A stretch of 64,000 bases of DNA from Gracilariopsis chorda (taxonomy: Eukaryota > Rhodophyta > Florideophyceae > Gracilariales > Gracilariaceae): the NCBI GenBank assembly GCA_003194525.1, contig NBIV01000061.1, forward strand, positions 124,001 through 188,000, read 5' to 3'. Under the pieces are notes generated by a model. The model made no database searches, was not told the origin of the DNA, and saw only the letters and a program-made list of their open reading frames with translations. The position numbers were made by a program, and so were the translations under genes. This document shows, in pieces, positions 20,440 through 31,095 of the stretch; position 1 is the first letter of the stretch; each line of letters begins with the position of its first letter.

Positions 20440-21960
20440 ACGCTCTTCTTCTTCGTCTTCTTCTTTACTATGTTGAACAGCTTTCTATTACGAAGCTGAA
20501 GAAAAGATTTCAGTAAAAGCTTTCTCTCTTCAGGAAGGCCAAGAACTTCTGTGGCTCATGTCGAATTAACTGTTGTATACTTTCCTTACACCTCTTCAGG
20601 AGACCGGTTAACAACTCTCTACGGGCTGCATTTGTCCACGGGCATCGAAAAACGACATGCTCGCAGTCTCTCTTCACATTCATTCCACAGTCGCACCTGA
20701 GCGTTCTCTTTTCAAGAAATGTTGCTACTGGATGCTACGCGGACGGTGCTGAAGGAGTCTTTTTCCTCTAATAGACAAAGACAGTGCCGCTCTAACGTCT
20801 AGCATATCAATTGGAACTCGTACTTGGTCTCACAACGGCAAACTAAGTCCACGTTTTGCAAGAGTGTCGACGCGTTCATTCCGGACTGCTCCACAGTGAC
20901 TTGGTGTCCAGCAGACATAGACTTTGTTTTTGCTGCTCAGATCGTAAAGCGTGTTCGCAAGACGTTGCAAGTGCCTTGCTTGGCGTCTCATGTCACCCTG
21001 TATCGCTGTAACAACCGCATGAGAGTCCGTAAATATTCGGATCACTTCCCCTGTTGTTAGAGGGAGCGTTTGTACCGCTTCAGTCATGGCAATGATTTCA
21101 GCTGTATAAGAACAAACGCCAATGCCAGCCGGCTTGACCTCGCTGAGCGGACTGAGCTTACCTGCTTCCCATATTTCATGTGCTCCGGCTGCAACACAGT
21201 TTCGCAGTGCGTTTACGTTGTTCGATAGCGCAGGTCTTCTGTCGCGCAATGTGTCACCTCTGGACAGTTTATGTAGCGAAGAGGAACAATAAGCCGCAGT
21301 ACGAGGAGACTTCGGAAGACTGGCTCTTGGTCTCTTTATCAACACATTGGCTACACCCGTTTCGGGAGTGCCACGGCATGAATTAAACGTGAAGATGGAC
21401 ACACGCAACCCGCCTTTACGTGGTGTGTCTGAACCCGAGTCGCGACTAAGCGGCCGGAACGAAATGGGCTCGCGCGCGGGTCTCCCACGGAGACCAGGTG
21501 AGTCGGGGTTACTGTCAAGAACGAAAACGTGAAGATGACCTTTGATTGAACGAACGAACGAACTTTGCAACATCTCGTGGTACTCGCGACCGAAACCGTC
21601 GTAGGCTATGTACATCAAATACAGGATTAGGAGAGTCTGCAAACACGTTGTCGGGCCAGCAACTCTGACCCAACGACTAAGTCGATGAGGTATGAGAGGT
21701 TGTATTCTGCCTCCACCCAGCGTGACTTGTTTGGCGTAATAAAACGACTAGGTCTTCCATGTCGCAAGAAAAGCCTATGTCGGCGATATGCACACCTCCT
21801 GCTTCTATCTTCATTGGGTTTCTGGTCCAAAATCGAGAAGAAGAGGAGAAGTTCTCCTGGAGAACTACGTCTACGCTGTACGGAAACCTTGCAGAGAGAA
21901 ACGATTCTCGCAACGTCGTGTGGCCTAACAATTAATAACTACAGGGCTCTTTGGATTTGA
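20440..21960 (-). mobile_element. degenerate LINE with RNase H domain
   Basis: Non-LTR retrotransposon remnant on the minus strand. The frame at 20830-21642 ends in a type-I RNase H domain: YTAEIIAMTEAVQTL (Glu), IRIFTDSHAVVTAI (Asp) and WTPSHCGAVRNERVDTLAKRG (His and final Asp). The segment bearing the first Asp is not recognisable. Downstream comes the LINE zinc motif CDCGMNVKRDCEHVVFRC, then the conserved tail LIRHEPQKFLAFLKR, stops, and a GAA-rich 3' end at 20440-20480. Upstream (21627-21931) two overlapping frames may be decayed reverse transcriptase. Breaks in several registers make it inactive. A second 3' fragment of the family lies at 10037. Confidence 0.8.
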
Positions 21961-23303
21961 AGTCAACTTTCCGTCCAGAGAAAGGTTAGCAGTGCCAACC
22001 CTTAACCTTTTCCTTTCAACCGTAGTGCCCAAACGAGCCCTTGCTGTAGTCTCTTGTTAGTACATTCAAGTCGTGAAAACAGTTCTGCGCTCCTGCTTTA
22101 CATATTCTCGTTCAGAATCTTGGCCCCACAGAACGCACATGTTGTGATACGTCTTCATGTACTTCCGTCCTTCGCCTCCGTTGGAGATCCGTCTGCGTTC
22201 TCATTTCGCTCTGCCCCGGTGAAAAGGGATCGGAGTCAGGCACACCACGTGAAGGCGAGATGCACGTGCCCTTCATGTACTCCTATGCACCTGATTACAA
22301 GGGTAGGATTGCTACCCTACCCACCCTACCCGTGAGGGGTGTTTTCACATGTCACAGGAGTTATAATCAGTTTCTGTTCTTTTGGTTGCACAGCACCTTC
22401 GCAACGCATTCACTATCTGCAAGTAACCCTGTATCCGCACTGATGAAACCACTCTTGTTGGCGTGTTGTTGGTGTTGAGAGTTCACCGATTAGTTGATTC
22501 TAAACAACCTTCTAGTTCCGCTCCTGCTGTTTGTGTCCTATCTGGAAACCACGAACTACATGCTTTCTTCCTCTTCTTCCTCTTTATGGGAACACATTAC
22601 CTGATTACGGCATTGTGGTAGAATCTAACTCTACAGGGGAGCTTTTCTTCGTCTGGCATGCTAAACGCTATGTACATGAAGCTCCTCGGAAAGAAAGATT
22701 CTCTCTGTCCCGAAGTACCAATCTCTATTCATGTCCCCGGAATGTAGCCGATGACTGCTGCTCTCACTTTGCAGCAGCCGTGTTGCGCTCACTAGCTATA
22801 ATCTCGGAACATTGAAAGATCAGCACCAAGCTTCTGCGGGAAGACCTGAGAGCGGATCCATTTCGTTCTGACGCGGCTCGCCTTTTCTATTCTTTTCTCT
22901 GCTATTCCAGCCCTTTCCACCACAGGACGTCAGCTAAGGGCTACATGCTTTACAATCTCTTACTATCATACTAGCTTCCCCCAAGCTGCTGACGCAGTGT
23001 GTTGCGCAAGAGACGGTGCGACATAAAGGTTGGTACAAGGGTCGTTCGGAGCAATCCTCGTGTTGTCCAGATTCCAGCTCTCACTTTTTCCACTCTTGGC
23101 AACAGATTATGGCGTCAATAGGTCTGCGCTGAGCTGTTGTCTCTGGTATGTGAGGAATCTACCTCCCGCGCCACTGGCTTGGGCGTATGTCGGGGACCGT
23201 TCGCATCTGCCTATGACCCTGTTACTTCGGATCGTCTGCACGCCGTCCCGCAGCATATCTGTGTTGTAGTCACAGCCAGTGGAGTATACCCACAAGGACT
23301 TCA
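21961..23303. other. intergenic, no supported gene
   Basis: Only short frames without domains. A diverged fragment of the 1.25-kb repeat is noted separately at about 22203-22275. CTACCC-type repeats occur near 22304-22332. Confidence 0.35.
22203..22275 (+). repeat. diverged fragment of the 1.25-kb repeat
   Basis: CATTTCGCTCTGCCC followed after a short variable stretch by ACACCACGTGAAGGCGAGAT and GCACGTGCCCTT parallels the left arm near 10920-10992 (CATTTCGCTTTGCTC ... ACACCACGTTAAGGTAAATT ... GCATGTGCCCTT). The spacing is preserved, so I read it as an old third copy. Similarity is modest. Confidence 0.45.
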
Positions 23304-25193
23304 CTAATCAGTTTCAACGTACTCATCGAACATGTTGGACCATAATAACGGAGTGGCATCTATTAGGGTAATGCGGTTATTTGACGCTCCGACAGGAACG
23401 TCCGAAGACTCCTGCGAGCTCGTCTCAGCTTCCGCTCCTGACTTGTCACCATCGATCGCATTCTGTGACTCCTTGTCCTCGCCTGACGATACTGTTACTA
23501 CAGCGTTAGTGCTACCCATTGAAGCGGAGGCCGGAGCGTTATCTCCCTCTAGATTCGCTGCCCATGGTTCCGCACTCTTCGCGGAAGTTGTTCGAGAATC
23601 CTGCGATCCTTCCGTGCGCAAACTGTTCTCAACTATGCCGTTTTCCGCAAGGGGTTCCACTCCACTACCAGACTCTTGAACAGATCCCGAAGAGGCATGC
23701 GTTCCCTTGTTCTCGTGCTGCTGCACGTATGCATTGCCCCCACTGACGTCGCATAGTTCACGCCGGGTCGGTTCTTCCAATTTCCCACCATCATCCAAGT
23801 CCGCTTGACTGTCGCACGATAAACCCCTCGGTACAAGCGGTAAGGCGGTTTCTTCGCTGCTGCTGACGGACTCTCCTCGCGACTTTGACTGGTCAACAAA
23901 GAGTGGAGCACCGACAGCAGCCGCATCAGCAACTTCCTCAACAGACACGCGTTTTGAATCGACGCTTCTTGTGTTGAGGCCTTCCACGTTCGGTGTGAAT
24001 GAGTTCTGGTTGTGGTCGGCCAAACCTGAGAATAGATCTCTGGGCGATGAAATCGCAGGCTGCTGTGCCGCACCATTCAACTCCTTGTTGTTCCCCATTC
24101 CACTGCGCGGCGCTTGCGTAGCTGCGTACGAGCTTCCCATACCGTACTGGAAGAGGCTGGGGCTATCCTCCTCCTGGAAGAGGCTGCGTAGGCGTTCGAC
24201 TCTCCCGGAGGGAGAGACGTCAAAGATCACCGACTTCCCGGACGACTCTTTCGCTTCTGACGCAACTGAACTTTGCGTCAGCGAGATCGCATCTGAAACA
24301 GTTTCGGAAGAGCCGGATTCAGTTCCATCGGCTGACGAGTTGATCATTGTCACAGCACGGGCGTTATTTGGAGTGAGCGGGAGCAAGCTCGTCTTCTTCA
24401 CAAACGATGACGCTTGTCTGAATTCGACGCTGTTCGCCGAATTGAGCTTTGCGATTACTTTGGCAACCATCCCCGGCTCGATGTAGGGCCGCTCCTCTTC
24501 GCTGGGTAGTTTGCTCCGCACCCTACGCGGAGCATTGTCAACCCTATCGTCATATGCCGGTTCTTCGGCGTCAGACTCCGTCACTTCAACTGCAGACTCC
24601 ACAATAGTTACCAAGTTGCTCTCATGCAGTAGTGTCGGGGCACTGGTTTTTTCTTCGTCTTGTAGCACACCTTCCTCAACCTCGTGACGCACATCACTGA
24701 TTGGCCTCAAAGAAGGAACACCAGCCTCTCCATCCGACACCGGAACACCATCGATGTCGTTCAGGTTCTCTTCACGCACCGTTACTGGAGTTACCGATTG
24801 CACTGAGGCACTTCTCCGTGAATCGCCATCGCTTCTGTTTCTCGCACTGCTCCCGGATAGCTTCCGGACAAAAGCTCCAACTTTTTTCTTCAATATCTTC
24901 ACTGGCACAAGAAAGGACCTCGCAGAGAGCCGCCTCACTCGCGTCCTCTCCGTGTTTAGAAGTGGTTCCTGGTCGGCAGCGGCTTCTTCTGTAGTCTCAA
25001 ACACCCTTGGATCATCTCGCCCGTACAGATCATAGTCAATGTGCATCCCTGGTTTGACGTGAACTTTGAAATCTTCCATCGCCTTTTGCTTCCGCAGGGC
25101 ATGCCTCTTGATGTCGAACTCGGAGCCGTCTCCGAAAATCCCGTCGAAGCCACGTCCATACAAGTCAAGGTCAATTGCTTTGTTAAAAGCCAT
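23304..25193 (-). CDS. unknown 629-aa acidic, Ser-rich protein with DLYGR motifs
   Basis: A long uninterrupted frame starting at ATG 25193. The first 75 residues contain a duplicated motif, DLYGRGFDGIFGDGSEFD and DYDLYGRDDPRVFE, separated by a basic helix (KRHALRKQKAMEDFKV). The middle has a basic patch (VKILKKKVGAFVRKL) and a hydrophobic-spaced segment IEPGMVAKVIAKLNSA with SFVKKTSLLPLTP. The remainder is Ser/Glu/Asp-rich and probably disordered. There is no TM segment, signal peptide or known domain. Coding potential is convincing because of length, absence of stops and varied composition. Function is unknown; the repeated DLYGR element would be the natural query for relatives. Confidence 0.7.
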   Translation of the reverse strand: MAFNKAIDLDLYGRGFDGIFGDGSEFDIKRHALRKQKAMEDFKVHVKPGMHIDYDLYGRDDPRVFETTEEAAADQEPLLNTERTRVRRLSARSFLVPVKILKKKVGAFVRKLSGSSARNRSDGDSRRSASVQSVTPVTVREENLNDIDGVPVSDGEAGVPSLRPISDVRHEVEEGVLQDEEKTSAPTLLHESNLVTIVESAVEVTESDAEEPAYDDRVDNAPRRVRSKLPSEEERPYIEPGMVAKVIAKLNSANSVEFRQASSFVKKTSLLPLTPNNARAVTMINSSADGTESGSSETVSDAISLTQSSVASEAKESSGKSVIFDVSPSGRVERLRSLFQEEDSPSLFQYGMGSSYAATQAPRSGMGNNKELNGAAQQPAISSPRDLFSGLADHNQNSFTPNVEGLNTRSVDSKRVSVEEVADAAAVGAPLFVDQSKSRGESVSSSEETALPLVPRGLSCDSQADLDDGGKLEEPTRRELCDVSGGNAYVQQHENKGTHASSGSVQESGSGVEPLAENGIVENSLRTEGSQDSRTTSAKSAEPWAANLEGDNAPASASMGSTNAVVTVSSGEDKESQNAIDGDKSGAEAETSSQESSDVPVGASNNRITLIDATPLLWSNMFDEYVETD

Positions 25194-26896
25194 CGTTCTA
25201 CACTTCGGTTCAGTTTTCCGCTAGTTGATAGTGCTATGTCGTTGATGTGCCTTGGCATTTGAGCTCCAAGTATCTGTGGTGTTTCCGCAGGTTCAGCTTC
25301 TGTCCGACCGGTAGGCCTCTTTTATACTACTCACGACTGGTATATCTGAGTATGTCCTGTACCCAGAGGCTCCAGAGACGTCGTAATGCTCCATTCGCAC
25401 CTCTCCTATCGTGTCAGCCGTTATGATTGCCTCGGAGCAATGCTTGTCGAGCCCAGTTGTTACCTGAAGGATTTTCGCATCCACAATTCACGACGTTTGC
25501 ATTGCGTCGATGAACAGCCGTTGTCGGGGAGGGAAACGCAATGCATATCAATCGACCCCACCGCGCTGCAAGGTTGTTTTCATACCTCGCCCAGCTGTTA
25601 CGCATGAATCACCCTGTAATGCTTGGTTTGTGAGCTTGGCATACCCAGAAGAGCTGATAACTTTCGCAGTGATGGGAACAAAAGCTTTGCACTCAATGCA
25701 GAGATCGAACACGCATTCTCCTTTTGCCGTCTCTCCATTTCTGGAAAGGTTTTTCCCTGCATCGCAGTCGCACAGATTCCTGAATCTGCTCATTCGGACT
25801 GTGCGCAATGACAGGCTGTGTGTGCGAACTGCAGAGTTGAAGAGCGATCCTCATGCCACGTCGTACGTTCTACAAGTGCGCAATGGTGTGGAATGAGGAC
25901 GCATGTTACTTTTCCTTGAACTCGCGGCCTTCACCCATGTCAAGGGGTCTGCCCTTCTTAGGTTCGCCAAGTGTACTTCCATAATTTTCTCGTCACACAG
26001 ACTCCAACGGAATGCGCGTCCATTACAGTCTCAGTCTTTATCTCTAGTCGTTATTTCTTCGCTCGGCCACCAATAGCAACCTTGAACAGTGCTTGCACCT
26101 GTGTCGGTAGTAAGGCTAAACAACCACGGATGTCTTGAGTATCTCTTTATCGAGATTAACTGAGATTCGTCCTCTGTAGGATAGACGATCGGCACCGTGG
26201 AAAGCTGGTACTCTCTCCCCATCCAAACAAGTCTCTATTCTCCTATAACTTCTATGGCTCTGATGCTCCATTGCTCTTGTTCCCAAAAATTATCCAGTTG
26301 TATACAGTTGTAGAAGCTGTCCCACAGAGAGATACAGCTTGGATAGGGACAAGTTCTTTCGAGCCGTCCCACCCTCGTATCCTCCTTACACATGCCGACA
26401 AACCAGTTAACTCTTCTTGGGTGTCACCGATCATCGAATGAGCCCGTCACTCCTGTCGTACTTCAGCTTACGCGTCATGGGGAATACACGAAGTTGCTCC
26501 CTAACACTCTCAGGTAAATATCTCTCACAACTTTTGTGTACAAAAGACTTGCATTCATTTCATGAATACGGCTGGCTGTATCGACGGTCTCACATATTAG
26601 AAATACTCGAGACATCCTCTCATTCTCACTCACATCTACGGGAAAGTGGAATAGGATGCTTTTCTAATATGACTGTAAAGACGTCAAGCGTAAGCCACTG
26701 GCCCTGTTTTTGCATGTGCAAGTCTTACCAATGCAATGGCCGTATTTGTAATAAGGAAACTAGAACCGGTGTCTAGAGCCCGTGTCTAGTATCTTTGCTA
26801 GTCGCAGCAGCCAGGGAACGAAAAAAGTAAGACACGAATCTGCACAACGAGGAGAAAGTGTTTTGCCTTAATGTACTTCCGTACGCTCCTTTCCTA
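25194..26896. other. intergenic, no supported gene
   Basis: Between two divergently transcribed genes. Short frames (longest 25510-25896, 128 aa) lack domains. The two ends should contain the promoters of the 629-aa protein and the Kelch-b561 gene. Confidence 0.4.
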
Positions 26897-29437
26897 ATGT
26901 GGTGTCGTCTCTGCATGAAAGCCGACAACTCAAGGGTTTTGCTTTTCTTTTCTTTTGCTTATTTGTTCCATTCTATCACTGCTCATCATCGATTCTCTCT
27001 CACTCCTGTGGAACTCGCTACCGCGAGGCGCCCATCTCCGCGAAGTGAACACCTTTCTGTTGTTGTCAATTCCGGAGACGGTCCGTTACTCATAGTTCAC
27101 GGTGGTCGGGATGCGCACGGTCCAAAATCGGATACCTGGACCTACATTGTCTCGCAGAACAGATGGGGTCTTCTTGCCTCAAACATCATGGATTCCGATG
27201 AACACCCCCCTCCCCTTTTCGGCACAGTTGGCGGTTATCGCTTCGTAAATGGTCAGAATTCTCCGTTTCTGTACGTGGCCCTGGGAACGACAGATGGAGT
27301 TCAGATGAATACAGACATGTGGGTGATGGAGTTCCGAAATTTCACATGGAAACGAGTAACTGTCGATGGAGATATACCAGAGCCCCGGTACGGCGCAATA
27401 GGAAGTCTAGAGAGGTTCAGCAAACCTGATGGAAGTCTTCAGCCAGCCCTAATTATTAGTCACGGGTACGGAAAAGATGGGCCCTTGAGTAACACGTACA
27501 AGTGCTCATTTGATGAGAAAGATCCATATAAAGCAACTTGGAGAAAACTCCGCGGACACGTTCACCAGTACTCTACACGAAAACCTCATGCAATGTGGCA
27601 TCAGGCAAGCTCGTTTACAGCTAATCGTGATCTGGTTGTCTTTGGTGGTTGTTACGCAAGTGAGAGAACCGGGGGGTTATGTCCCAGTAACGACGTATGG
27701 CTTCTTGAATACCAACATGGACGCACCACATTCGAAAACGATCTTGAGTCCCCTACTGATGGTAATGAAAGTGTCTTAGCATCAGAAACGGATTCCGTTA
27801 AGTGGCGGATTATGCCTAGAGGGCCAGCTCCTCGTATAGGAGCCGCCATGGCACAGGGGCTGAACTCCTTCGAGGGTGCGTATGAAAGTCGTTTAGGTAT
27901 TGCAGTTTTGTACAGTGGATCTCAATCTGTCAACCGCTTGCCTTCCAGTCACATCATTTCTGCCGGTAAGTTTGATGGAAGTGAGATTGACATTGTTTCT
28001 ACCCAAGCCCGTACGTGGTTAAAGGAACGAGTCCATTTCACCGGTCCTGGGCGATCAAGAGAATTGGCGCTAATGCCGAGACAAGGAGCTTCGATGGACA
28101 TAGTCACAAATAGAACCGAAACTGATGATATAGACACCCCGAACGAGTTCTTTCTTGTATTTGGTGGAGAACTTGAAAATGGACAATTCTCCAACGATCT
28201 GTTGAGAATTTCCTTCGACGCGTACGTGGAATCAGATGTTCTTGGAGACTCCTCACGATACTTTTCGCGCCCTCTAGTTCATGGTTTGGTGATGTTCTTT
28301 GCTTGGGGAGTTCTGATGAACGCTGGGGCATTTATCGCTAGATATCTGAAGCACCCAAACGGGCGCCCAAAGTACTTCGTCGCCCATCTCTTACTACAAT
28401 CACTTGGACTTCTTTTGGGTTGGATTGGAATTGGCATTGCGATCTATGCAAGACGAACCGTATCAGGCTCCTTCGTACACGCACGTTTAGGAATTGCTTT
28501 AATCATTCTAGCCTCTCTACAGCCCTTCGTAGCGTCCGTGGGAATAATAGCTCAAATGCGAGTAAATCCTGTTCTAGTTATGATCAACAGACCTGAGGCG
28601 CCCCGAATGATACTCAGCCGGGCTACAAGGATATGCCGTTTTATTCATCGTTTGATCGGGAGCGCAGTTCTCGTTATGGGTACCGTGAATATCACACTTG
28701 GCTTGTTTCTCATAGTTGCTCCAACTGTGCTATGGGTACATTGGTTGGTGTATGCCATCATTCTGTTGATCACAGCAGGTTGGTTAGAATTCATGTGGAC
28801 CAGGAACGGGAGGCAGCCTATTGTCCATAGCACTTCGAATAACAGGGCAAGTATTGCGAGGCGCTCATCGGTTCTCGGACATGTCGTACGATCGAAACGA
28901 GGAGAATGGACAGGAAGGGTTCAGGGGAACAATTACAATGATGATGAAGGTGCTATTTCGCAGACAGACAGTGTGAAAGATGCCAGAGCCGCAGATGAAA
29001 TCAGCGCAGAAGATAGGGCACCCAGAGATGAGAAGAACACCTGGACACGATACGTGGTTGTCGAGAACTATATTGAGAAAGATGATGCTCGGCCTTTGTC
29101 ATCTTCAGGATCTAACGCAGCCTTCAGACGTCTACAACCAATGGAAAAAGAAGCTCACGATGAAGCCCATCAACAACTGAAGGAAGAAACAAGCGAACGT
29201 TTTGCCGACGAAGACCACTTGCATGATGAACGGGAAGCAACCGGAGGTTCGGAAGCACCCCAGATTCAGAATGCCGAAGCGGAAACAGGCAGTGACAATC
29301 TGGCTTTTCAAAGACACGCGGCAGAGGAAGAAGAAGAGCATTTTGCCCGTCCAAGACTAACTTCTGATCCTGCATTGCTGAGATCAATATCGGAAGCTAC
29401 CTCAATATTCACCTATCGCGACCCGGATGCTTATTGA
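26897..29437 (+). CDS. Kelch-repeat/cytochrome b561 fusion membrane protein
   Basis: An 846-aa protein from ATG 26897 (ATG 26915 is an alternative; the open frame itself begins at a GTG). Residues 7-29 form a signal peptide (LLFFSFAYLFHSITA). Residues about 45-430 contain Kelch-type blades: LIVHGGRDAHGPKSDTWTY, DMWVMEFRNFTWKRV, LVVFGGCYA with DVWLLEY, and FFLVFGGELENGQFSNDLL. A cytochrome b561 core follows (about 460-620) with several TM helices and four spaced histidines, H462 (HGLVMFF), H497 (VAHLLLQ), H528 (VHARLGI) and H584 (IHRLIGS), the expected pair of trans-membrane haem ligands. The tail (about 640-846) is hydrophilic and acidic. The layout mimics DOMON-b561 electron-transfer proteins but with an extracytoplasmic Kelch propeller instead of DOMON. 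Confidence 0.85.
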   Translation: MWCRLCMKADNSRVLLFFSFAYLFHSITAHHRFSLTPVELATARRPSPRSEHLSVVVNSGDGPLLIVHGGRDAHGPKSDTWTYIVSQNRWGLLASNIMDSDEHPPPLFGTVGGYRFVNGQNSPFLYVALGTTDGVQMNTDMWVMEFRNFTWKRVTVDGDIPEPRYGAIGSLERFSKPDGSLQPALIISHGYGKDGPLSNTYKCSFDEKDPYKATWRKLRGHVHQYSTRKPHAMWHQASSFTANRDLVVFGGCYASERTGGLCPSNDVWLLEYQHGRTTFENDLESPTDGNESVLASETDSVKWRIMPRGPAPRIGAAMAQGLNSFEGAYESRLGIAVLYSGSQSVNRLPSSHIISAGKFDGSEIDIVSTQARTWLKERVHFTGPGRSRELALMPRQGASMDIVTNRTETDDIDTPNEFFLVFGGELENGQFSNDLLRISFDAYVESDVLGDSSRYFSRPLVHGLVMFFAWGVLMNAGAFIARYLKHPNGRPKYFVAHLLLQSLGLLLGWIGIGIAIYARRTVSGSFVHARLGIALIILASLQPFVASVGIIAQMRVNPVLVMINRPEAPRMILSRATRICRFIHRLIGSAVLVMGTVNITLGLFLIVAPTVLWVHWLVYAIILLITAGWLEFMWTRNGRQPIVHSTSNNRASIARRSSVLGHVVRSKRGEWTGRVQGNNYNDDEGAISQTDSVKDARAADEISAEDRAPRDEKNTWTRYVVVENYIEKDDARPLSSSGSNAAFRRLQPMEKEAHDEAHQQLKEETSERFADEDHLHDEREATGGSEAPQIQNAEAETGSDNLAFQRHAAEEEEEHFARPRLTSDPALLRSISEATSIFTYRDPDAY

Positions 29438-30502
29438 GGAAGTGTGCAGAAGGGTCAGTACCACTGTCAAGCAAACTACGATACAATCTACTGTGGCACA
29501 TGTGCTTGTAGGACGATTTTGGCTCTAGTGCGGATCTCTCCGCATATCTGTGAATCCCTGTGAGTAGTTGAAAATGGTATCTCATTTCTGATGGAGATGA
29601 CAACAACCACAATTATCTTAACCGTGATGTCTCTCTACGAGTGTCCCGGAGTTTCCTAGATACCCACTAGAAGGCTATGAACCTGCGAAAAAAGAAGAAG
29701 ACGAACCAGCTGTGGGAGCTCCCATATATAAAGGCAGCCGCGAAAACTTTTCAGCATGTGCTGACAGTTCTTGTCCAACTAACTTCCTGGGCAGGGCGAA
29801 GTGGAACACTTTTCACGTAAATCGCTCGTATCTCAGCCCTCACATGTATATTATAAACGAGATTCTGCTCCAATGAGAGTTCACTACTTGTCAACACAGG
29901 GTGCCAAGTTTGGCAGTTCAACTTTGCACCACGACCGAGAAACCGGCTGGGCACTCAATACACCTCTAAACCCCTTTTCTTTGGTCACCCAGGGCAAAGT
30001 GGAACCAAAGTGTAACACTTCCAGCCTGCCCTATCCATCACGGTCTGGTGGCCCACAGACTTCTCAAAAACCATATGATAGCACTCTGGTGTATTAGTAT
30101 TATCACCGTACAACCTTAACAAGCTTCTTGCACACATCGCTTCTGATTTCTCGTCATTACTTGAACCAATTCTGAAGAAGTTTTAGCCATCATGCCCAGC
30201 GGTTACAGACCTCTTTGACATACAAGGAGAAGAAAACCGACCTTGCCTGGGTTCACGGTCTATAACAGGTTATGCGGATTTGCGGGATTTCGCGCAATTC
30301 GCTCGCAGGGAAAGGCACACCAAAGGCCAACGGATCGATGAGGAGCTCTCTCTCTTCTCCTCATCCTCCAGGGCTTTATTAAAGTAGTGTAGATTGCCAA
30401 GATTCTAACCAGCAGCTGAGAGCACTGGCTCCACGGCGCTCAGGATAACCGACAGCGACTAACAGCGAGTTCTTACGCGCTATAGTGGCCTCAGAAACAA
30501 TG
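29438..30502. other. intergenic with retroelement flank
   Basis: No gene supported. A GAAGAAGAAGACG stretch at about 29689-29702 resembles the LINE tail type, and CCATATATAAAGGCAG near 29721-29736 is TATA-like. On the minus strand, downstream of the chromodomain frame, AATAAA (rc of 30375-30380) could be the polyadenylation signal of the gypsy-type element whose end lies at 30503. Confidence 0.35.
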
Positions 30503-30796
30503 TTAGTTTGTTTCTTCAGGAAAGCATGGTCGCATAGCTCGTTGTTTGAGCTCTCTCTTTTTCGTCGTGTAAAGAAAGTCCTGTAATACGCCAGGTAGAT
30601 CTTCTGCTATATTGCTGAGTGGTTCCCACGTGCGGTCTACCTCATCGGGCAAACCATCCCACTGGACTAATAGCTCAATACCGTTGGGTCCATCGCGGAT
30701 ATCACACAGCGAGTCTGCAGTATGTACCACGGTTTCGTTACTGCGCGCATATTCAAGCAACGCTGGATCAACTTCCTTGCCATCCAGGTCTGTGCG
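30503..30796 (-). pseudogene. chromodomain remnant, probably Ty3/gypsy integrase C-terminus
   Basis: Minus-strand frame whose upstream part is cut by the copia LTR at 30797. It encodes RDGPNGIELLVQWDG followed by DEVDRTWEPLSNIAEDLP and VLQDFL, the aromatic-cage strand and C-terminal helix of a chromodomain. Such domains end the integrase of chromoviral Ty3/gypsy elements and direct insertion to marked chromatin. No integrase or RT lies on the other side of the copia element, so the element is truncated. A stand-alone chromodomain gene is possible but less likely given the setting. Confidence 0.6.
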
Positions 30797-30928
30797 TGTG
30801 ACGAGCCTTACAACTGTCACCAGTGTCCACACGACACGCACACGATTAACGAGGACGGTGCCCTTGAAATAGAGTCACCTTCCTGAGTAAACAGACCTCC
30901 ATGAGGGAGGTATGCTTTCAGCGTCACA
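30797..30928 (+). repeat. 5' LTR of copia element
   Basis: 132 bp, bounded by TGTGACG and CGTCACA, a perfect 7-bp inverted repeat. It lacks 48 bp present in the 3' LTR; the missing part lies between two copies of GAGCCTTACAA, only one of which remains here. Confidence 0.9.
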
Positions 30929-30946
30929 GGTTATGGGCACCCACGC
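30929..30946 (+). other. primer-binding site for half initiator tRNA-Met
   Basis: GGTTATGGGCACCCACGC starts at the base after the 5' LTR. Its complement ends GCCCATAACC, which is the anticodon arm of initiator tRNA-Met (CAT anticodon followed by AAC), not the tRNA 3' end. The same type of internal priming site is known from Drosophila copia and yeast Ty5. Reverse transcription would start from a tRNA cleaved in the anticodon loop. Confidence 0.7.
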
Positions 30947-31095
30947 TACCACACATGCCTAAGCCCACCACATCCAACCCCAATAGATACCCAAAGCGAA
31001 CGACACGAAACAACAGGCCACAACGCTACCAAAATTATATCTCCACACCTCAACGCCAAACCACAAAGCCTTAAACCGCACATATCTTTCACAAA

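Noticed and set aside
22304-22335. Telomere-like CTACCC repeats
   Set aside because: Only a few imperfect units in the middle of unique sequence.
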